The translations under genes were made by a program, and so were the position numbers. The notes under the pieces are model-generated. The model ran no database searches and was not told where the DNA came from. It saw only the letters and a program-made list of their open reading frames with translations. From Burkholderiales bacterium (GTDB lineage: Bacteria > Pseudomonadota > Gammaproteobacteria > Burkholderiales > Burkholderiaceae), in assembly GCA_947372535.1 (NCBI GenBank), contig CANBUA010000178.1, forward strand, positions 1 through 9,901: 9,901 bases of DNA. The letters are read 5' to 3'. Numbering within the stretch: the stretch's first letter is position 1; each line of letters begins with the position of its first letter. Positions 6,502 to 9,901 of the stretch are shown here, piece by piece.

Positions 6502-6517
6502 GGCAATCACCATGCCC
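6502..6517 (-). promoter_or_regulatory. Possible sigma-54 promoter for the PRC-barrel gene
   Basis: On the minus strand GGGCATGgtgaTTGCC matches TGGCACG-N4-TTGCW at 9 of 12 positions, with GG (6516-6515), 10 bases, and GC (6504-6503). Transcription would start near 6491, leaving a leader of about 70 nt. It sits just past the fumC stop and points toward the PRC-barrel gene. It shares GGGCATG and TTGCC with the site at 8020-8035. Confidence 0.4.
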
Positions 6518-6529
6518 ACGGCCCCAGCT

Positions 6530-7906
6530 TTACACCATCTGGTCGGCCTGCACCCATTGATCAAAGTCATCCACCGCCACGCCAGAGGCCAAGGCCGCCT
6601 CCCGCAAACTGCTGCCTTCGGTGTGCGCCTTCTGGGCGATCTTGGCTGAACGGTCGTAGCCGATGTGTGGGGCCAGTGCGGTCACCAGCATCAGCGAGTT
6701 GTTCAGCAATTGCGCGATGCGGTCCTGGTTGGCCACAATGCCCACCACGCAATGGACCTCGAAGCTGCGCATGCCATCGGCCAGCAGGCGGATGCTTTGC
6801 AGGAGGTTGTGCGCGATCAGCGGCTTGAAGGTGTTGAGCTCGAACTGCCCCATGGCCGCGCCCGTGGACAAGGCCACGTCGTTGCCCATGACCTGACAAC
6901 ACAGCATGGTGAGCGCCTCGCATTGCGTGGGGTTGACCTTGCCCGGCATGATGGAGCTGCCTGGCTCGTTCTCGGGCAGGCTGATCTCGCCGATGCCGCA
7001 GCGTGGCCCGCTGGCCAGCCAGCGCACATCGTTGGCGATTTTCATCAAGGCCACGGCCAGCACCTTCAGGCTGCCATGCAGCTGCGCCAGCGTGTCGTGC
7101 GAGGCCAAGGCCGCGAACTTGTTGGGCGCGCTGCAAAAGGGCAAACCCAGCACCTGCGCCAGCTGGCTGGAGACGCGCGCGCCAAACTCGGGGTGCGTGT
7201 TCAGCCCGGTGCCCACGGCCGTGCCGCCAATGGCCAGCTCATGCACCGGCTGCAGGGCCGTGGTGATGGCGTATTCGGCCTGGGCCAACTGCGCCACATG
7301 ACCCGAGAACTCCTGGCCCAAGGTGATGGGTGTGGCGTCCTGCAAATGCGTCCGGCCGATCTTGACCAGGCCCCGATATTCATCGGCCTTGGCCTGAAAG
7401 GCCGCGCGCAGGCTTTGCAAAGCAGGCAGCACATCCTGCACCACCGCCACGGCGGCTGCCACGTTCATGGCCGTGGGGAACACGTCGTTGGAGGATTGGC
7501 CCAGGTTCACCTGATCGTTGGGGTGTACCAGCCGGGCCATGCCGCGCTCACCGCCCAGCAGCTCTGAGGCGCGGTTGGCAATCACTTCATTGACGTTCAT
7601 GTTGGTCTGGGTGCCCGAGCCTGTCTGCCAGATTGGCAGGGGGAAATGCCGGGCCAACAGACCCTCGGTGATCTCCCCTGCCGCCTGAACGATGGCTTTG
7701 GCCACGGGTTCATCGAGCAGCCCCAGTTCACTGTTGACCTGGGCCGCCGCGCCCTTCACGTGCGCGAGGGCCACGATCAAGGCCTCGGGCATGCGCTCGG
7801 TCGAAATCCTGAAATGCTCGAGTGCCCGCTGAGTCTGCGCGCCCCACAGAACTTCGGTGGCCACGGCCACCGTGCCCATCGAATCGCGCTCCTGGCGTGT
7901 AGACAT
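6530..7906 (-). CDS. fumC: Class II fumarate hydratase FumC
   Basis: Class II fumarase interconverts fumarate and L-malate in the cytosolic TCA cycle; it is an iron-free homotetramer. The 458 aa compare with 467 in E. coli. Visible signatures are [21 protein letters not shown] (about 93-113), [14 protein letters not shown] (134-147), the catalytic-base region [10 protein letters not shown] with His187, and the fumarase/aspartase loop [11 protein letters not shown] (316-326) with catalytic Ser318. The start [11 protein letters not shown] aligns with known fumarases and has TCTCCTT (7913-7919; AAGGAGA on the minus strand) 7 nt upstream. The frame stays open to 8305, but that stretch is not fumarase-like. 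The 108-bp gap to the PRC-barrel gene contains a candidate promoter, so separate transcription is possible. Confidence 0.97.
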   Translation of the reverse strand: MSTRQERDSMGTVAVATEVLWGAQTQRALEHFRISTERMPEALIVALAHVKGAAAQVNSELGLLDEPVAKAIVQAAGEITEGLLARHFPLPIWQTGSGTQTNMNVNEVIANRASELLGGERGMARLVHPNDQVNLGQSSNDVFPTAMNVAAAVAVVQDVLPALQSLRAAFQAKADEYRGLVKIGRTHLQDATPITLGQEFSGHVAQLAQAEYAITTALQPVHELAIGGTAVGTGLNTHPEFGARVSSQLAQVLGLPFCSAPNKFAALASHDTLAQLHGSLKVLAVALMKIANDVRWLASGPRCGIGEISLPENEPGSSIMPGKVNPTQCEALTMLCCQVMGNDVALSTGAAMGQFELNTFKPLIAHNLLQSIRLLADGMRSFEVHCVVGIVANQDRIAQLLNNSLMLVTALAPHIGYDRSAKIAQKAHTEGSSLREAALASGVAVDDFDQWVQADQMV

Positions 7907-8019
7907 GACTGGTCTCCTTGAAAAAAATGCTGTCGAAAAGTTCAATGGCCTGGGTTCTTGCCTCCCTTTTGGCACATCGCACGCCCACGCGCATCGGGTC
8001 CCGACGGATTCCCTGGTGC

Positions 8020-8035
8020 GGGCATGTGATTTGCC
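8020..8035 (+). promoter_or_regulatory. Possible sigma-54 promoter for the 68-aa gene
   Basis: GGGCATGtgatTTGCC matches TGGCACG-N4-TTGCW at 9 of 12 positions, with GG (8021-8022), exactly 10 bases, and GC (8033-8034). Transcription would start near 8046, leaving a leader of about 73 nt before ATG 8119. It lies in the 212-bp fumC-divergent intergenic region. I found no confident sigma-70 promoter for either divergent gene there. Confidence 0.4.
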
Positions 8036-8118
8036 TTGATGGGTGTCCCAGCCCGCTTTGTCGCCAATCCTGGCTTGTAGCGAGCTCAACCTCTGTTTTA
8101 AGCGCACAGGAGCGAACC

Positions 8119-8325
8119 ATGAAGCAGTCAGTGGACATGATGTTGTTGGCCGAAGGCGAATACCGCACCGCACACCGTTATCGCACCCTCCCGGTCGATC
8201 GCACCCCTTTGCGCAGCAAGCGCCAGCATGATGCTGAGCGCAACAGCGCGAAGGGCCGTTCGCACAAGTCAGCCAGCCGCGAAAGCGCCCGAGCATTCGA
8301 CCCATCGGAAGACACGTCCCACTGA
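8119..8325 (+). CDS. Small hydrophilic hypothetical protein (68 aa)
   Basis: No family recognised. The protein has no hydrophobic segment after a short MMLLA stretch. It is rich in Arg, Lys, Ser, Glu and His (14 Lys/Arg against 10 Asp/Glu) and is probably disordered over its second half. AGGAG at 8108-8112, 6 nt before the ATG, is the main support for translation. It lies 212 bp from the divergent fumC start and ends 21 nt before the transglutaminase-like gene, so the two may be co-transcribed. A candidate sigma-54 promoter lies upstream. It could be a nucleic-acid-binding or stress peptide, but nothing in the sequence proves a function. Confidence 0.6.
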   Translation: MKQSVDMMLLAEGEYRTAHRYRTLPVDRTPLRSKRQHDAERNSAKGRSHKSASRESARAFDPSEDTSH

Positions 8326-8346
8326 CTCCCTCACTGATCGCCGCCC

Positions 8347-9273
8347 GTGCCCATCATCTTTGACATCACCCACCGCACCACTTACCGCTACGCGCAGCCT
8401 GTCCAACTCGAGGAACACCGGGTCATGTTCAGACCGAGGGACAGCCATGACCTGCGGGTGCTGGCGACCGATCTCCAGGTGATCCCGCCAGCGCAGGACA
8501 TCCGCCTGATCCAGGATGTGTATTCGAACTCGGTGGCGTTGGTGCAACCCCAGTCGCCGGCCTCGGAATTGACCTTCGAGTGCACTTTCACGGTCGAGCA
8601 CACGGGATCTCGCGCGCTGGATTTGCCCTTGAGCCGGGAAGCAGAGACCTACCCTTTCCAGTACAGCCTGGAGGACAGCATCGCTTTGCAGCACTACCTC
8701 CAGCCTTACTACCAGGACGGCCAGGACGAGTTGCTGGGCTGGGCGCAGCAGTTCATCCAGTCCGAGGGTGAAGGCCCCACGGCCAGCCGAGATCCGCTGG
8801 TGAACATGACGCGGGCGATCAAGGATTCGATGACCTACATCCCCCGCTACGAAGAGGGTGTGCAAACCCCGCAGCAGACCCTGGCGCTGGGTAGCGGCAC
8901 GTGCCGGGACTTTGCCACCTTGATGATCGAGGCCGTGCGCCTGTTGGGTTATGCCGCGCGCTTCGTGACGGGCTATGTGTACTGCACAGCGCTGGACAGC
9001 ACGGTGACCACCGTAGATGACAACGGTGTGGCATCGACCACCACGTCCACCGTGGGCGCGGGCGCCACACATGCCTGGGTGCAGGTCTACCTGCCGGGTG
9101 CGGGCTGGATGCCTTTTGATCCGACCAACAACCTGATCGGCGGCACCGACCTCATACGGGTGGGCGTGGCCCGTCATGCCAGCCTGGCCCAGCCTCTGGG
9201 CGGCTCATGGCATGGCGCTGGCAATGACTACCTGGGCATGACGGTGGATGTCCAGGTGCACAAACGCGCCTGA
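8347..9273 (+). CDS. Transglutaminase-like cysteine protease/peptidase family protein
   Basis: A 308-aa protein of the bacterial transglutaminase-like superfamily, which has a papain-like Cys-His-Asp triad; members act as peptidases or cross-linkers. The N-terminal beta domain (about 1-95) begins [17 protein letters not shown] and includes [11 protein letters not shown]. The core (about 150-262) has the nucleophile motif [12 protein letters not shown] (Cys186), [11 protein letters not shown] (His242) and FDPTNN (Asp258). There is no signal peptide, so it is probably cytoplasmic. A Ser/Thr/Val-rich stretch (about 213-238) separates the Cys and His motifs. GTG 8347 is taken as the start: an in-frame stop lies at 8335-8337, and the next ATG (8425) would delete the conserved first strand. 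No clear Shine-Dalgarno site is visible. Related genes often sit with ATP-grasp and alpha-E genes, which are absent here. The substrate is unknown. Confidence 0.92.
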   Translation: MPIIFDITHRTTYRYAQPVQLEEHRVMFRPRDSHDLRVLATDLQVIPPAQDIRLIQDVYSNSVALVQPQSPASELTFECTFTVEHTGSRALDLPLSREAETYPFQYSLEDSIALQHYLQPYYQDGQDELLGWAQQFIQSEGEGPTASRDPLVNMTRAIKDSMTYIPRYEEGVQTPQQTLALGSGTCRDFATLMIEAVRLLGYAARFVTGYVYCTALDSTVTTVDDNGVASTTTSTVGAGATHAWVQVYLPGAGWMPFDPTNNLIGGTDLIRVGVARHASLAQPLGGSWHGAGNDYLGMTVDVQVHKRA

Positions 9274-9289
9274 GGCCCCCTCAAAGACA

Positions 9290-9332
9290 TGAAGCCGGCC
9301 AGATCAATGATCCCTGCGGGCTTCAGTTTTTT
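9290..9332 (+). terminator. Rho-independent terminator between convergent genes
   Basis: TGAAGCC (9290-9296) pairs with GGCTTCA (9319-9325), followed by a T-run at 9327-9332. The 22-nt loop can fold a small inner hairpin (GATC 9302-9305 with GATC 9309-9312). It lies 17 nt after the transglutaminase-like stop and could also act for the convergent regulator gene. Confidence 0.78.
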
Positions 9333-9346
9333 GCAGCGCTCAGCTT

Positions 9347-9901
9347 TCAGAACTGATCGGGCAATGCGCCACCGTCCTCGGCCGACTCGCCGTCCATGTT
9401 GGTGGGCACGGTCGAATATTCCTTGAGGCGGTTGTAGAGCGTTTTGAGGCTCACCCCCAGGGTGGCGGCGGTGCGCTCCTTGTGGCGGCCCAGGTGCTCC
9501 AATGTGGCCAGGGTGACGAGGCGTTCGATCTCGGCCAGCGGAGTGCCGACACGGATCTGCAGCACCGGCGCACCCGACATCACCGGCATGGGCGCGTCAT
9601 CGGCCGGCAGGCACTCGTCGCGGATGACCGACTCGGGCGCCATCACGTAACCACGGTGGACGATGTTGCGCAACTCGCGGACATTGCCAGGCCAGCGGTA
9701 GCCGCTCAAACGGGCGAGCGCTTCGGGGTCGTAGTGCTTGATCTGGCCTTCGCGGCGCGAGATCTCGTCCAGGAAGTGCTCGGCGATCAGGGGCACGTCC
9801 ATGGCCCGGTCACGCAAGGGCGGCAGGTGGATCGGGAAGACGTTGAGGCGGTAGAGCAGGTCTTCGCGCAGCTTGTTGGCGCGCACGGCCTGGTCAGGCG
9901 G
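9347..9901 (-). CDS. NtrC-family sigma-54-dependent activator, C-terminal part (5' end outside the window)
   Basis: These AAA+ proteins hydrolyse ATP to remodel sigma-54 polymerase at -24/-12 promoters. The visible 184 codons cover the end of the AAA+ domain: KLREDLLYRLNVFPIHLPPLRDR with the arginine-finger region, then the sensor II motif RWPGNVRELRNIV. A linker follows, then a Fis-type helix-turn-helix (IERLVTLATLEHLGRHKERTAATLGVSLKTLYNRLKEY). The frame is open to the window edge; the GTG at 9886 lies inside the domain and is not the start. The Walker A, GAFTGA and any receiver domain lie outside, so I cannot tell whether it is a response regulator. The C-terminal extension after the HTH (about 21 residues) is short and acidic. 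It is convergent with the transglutaminase-like gene. Confidence 0.94.
   Translation of the reverse strand, partial: PPDQAVRANKLREDLLYRLNVFPIHLPPLRDRAMDVPLIAEHFLDEISRREGQIKHYDPEALARLSGYRWPGNVRELRNIVHRGYVMAPESVIRDECLPADDAPMPVMSGAPVLQIRVGTPLAEIERLVTLATLEHLGRHKERTAATLGVSLKTLYNRLKEYSTVPTNMDGESAEDGGALPDQF

Noticed and set aside
6665..7567. 300-aa plus-strand ORF opposite fumC
   Set aside because: It is antisense to a clear fumarase. Its His/Gln/Gly-rich composition is typical of a GC-rich shadow frame.
7970..7985. TGGCACAtcgcACGCC as another sigma-54 promoter
   Set aside because: The -24 half is perfect, but the -12 half keeps only GC (8 of 12 overall), and it is far from the next start codon.
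7907..8305. N-terminal extension of the fumC frame (minus strand)
   Set aside because: The frame is open only because of base composition. The translated extension is not fumarase-like, and a strong Shine-Dalgarno site precedes the ATG at 7906.
8269..9177. 302-aa minus-strand ORF
   Set aside because: It is antisense to the transglutaminase-like gene, whose catalytic motifs are intact, and its own product has no recognisable domain.
9886..9901. GTG at 9886 as the start of the activator gene
   Set aside because: It lies inside the conserved AAA+ domain and the frame is open to the window edge, so the gene simply continues beyond it.

Overview
The window is GC-rich, densely coded DNA with strong Shine-Dalgarno sites. 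It looks like a betaproteobacterial chromosome, probably Burkholderiales. This rests on protein style and gene content (rpoN, a DUF1328 protein, DUF4398/OmpA lipoproteins, a PRC-barrel protein, fumC); no rRNA or other taxonomic marker is present. I see no tRNA, rRNA, IS element, CRISPR array or phage gene, and no gap over 300 bases without a gene.

Layout. Positions 1-1218 (+) hold the C-terminal three quarters of rpoN (sigma-54). Positions 1294-3929 (+) hold a translationally coupled pair: a secreted YfiR-family protein and a membrane hybrid histidine kinase with a CHASE8-like periplasmic sensor. Positions 3989-5660 (+) carry three envelope genes: a 58-aa DUF1328 membrane peptide, a DUF4398 lipoprotein, and a DUF4398-OmpA lipoprotein. 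A strong hairpin terminator ends this run. On the minus strand, fumC (7906-6530), a PRC-barrel protein (6421-6017) and an 82-aa unknown (5976-5728) follow one another. Positions 8119-9273 (+) hold a 68-aa hydrophilic unknown and a transglutaminase-like protein, ended by a second terminator. The right edge (9901-9347, -) is the C-terminal part of an NtrC-family sigma-54 activator.

How it may work together. The YfiR/CHASE8 pair resembles the periplasmic repressor and sensor of the YfiBNR (TpbAB) system, but the diguanylate cyclase output is replaced by a histidine kinase plus receiver. A peptidoglycan-binding OmpA-like lipoprotein, the kind of partner YfiB is, lies about 850 bp downstream. Four sites with the GG-N10-GC spacing of sigma-54 (-24/-12) promoters lie in gaps in front of the DUF1328, DUF4398, PRC-barrel and 68-aa genes, in the correct orientation. 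The best matches 10 of 12 consensus positions. With rpoN at one end and a sigma-54 activator at the other, the working hypothesis is a sigma-54-dependent envelope-homeostasis locus with a YfiR-gated phosphorelay. The gene calls are firm. The regulatory model is inference.
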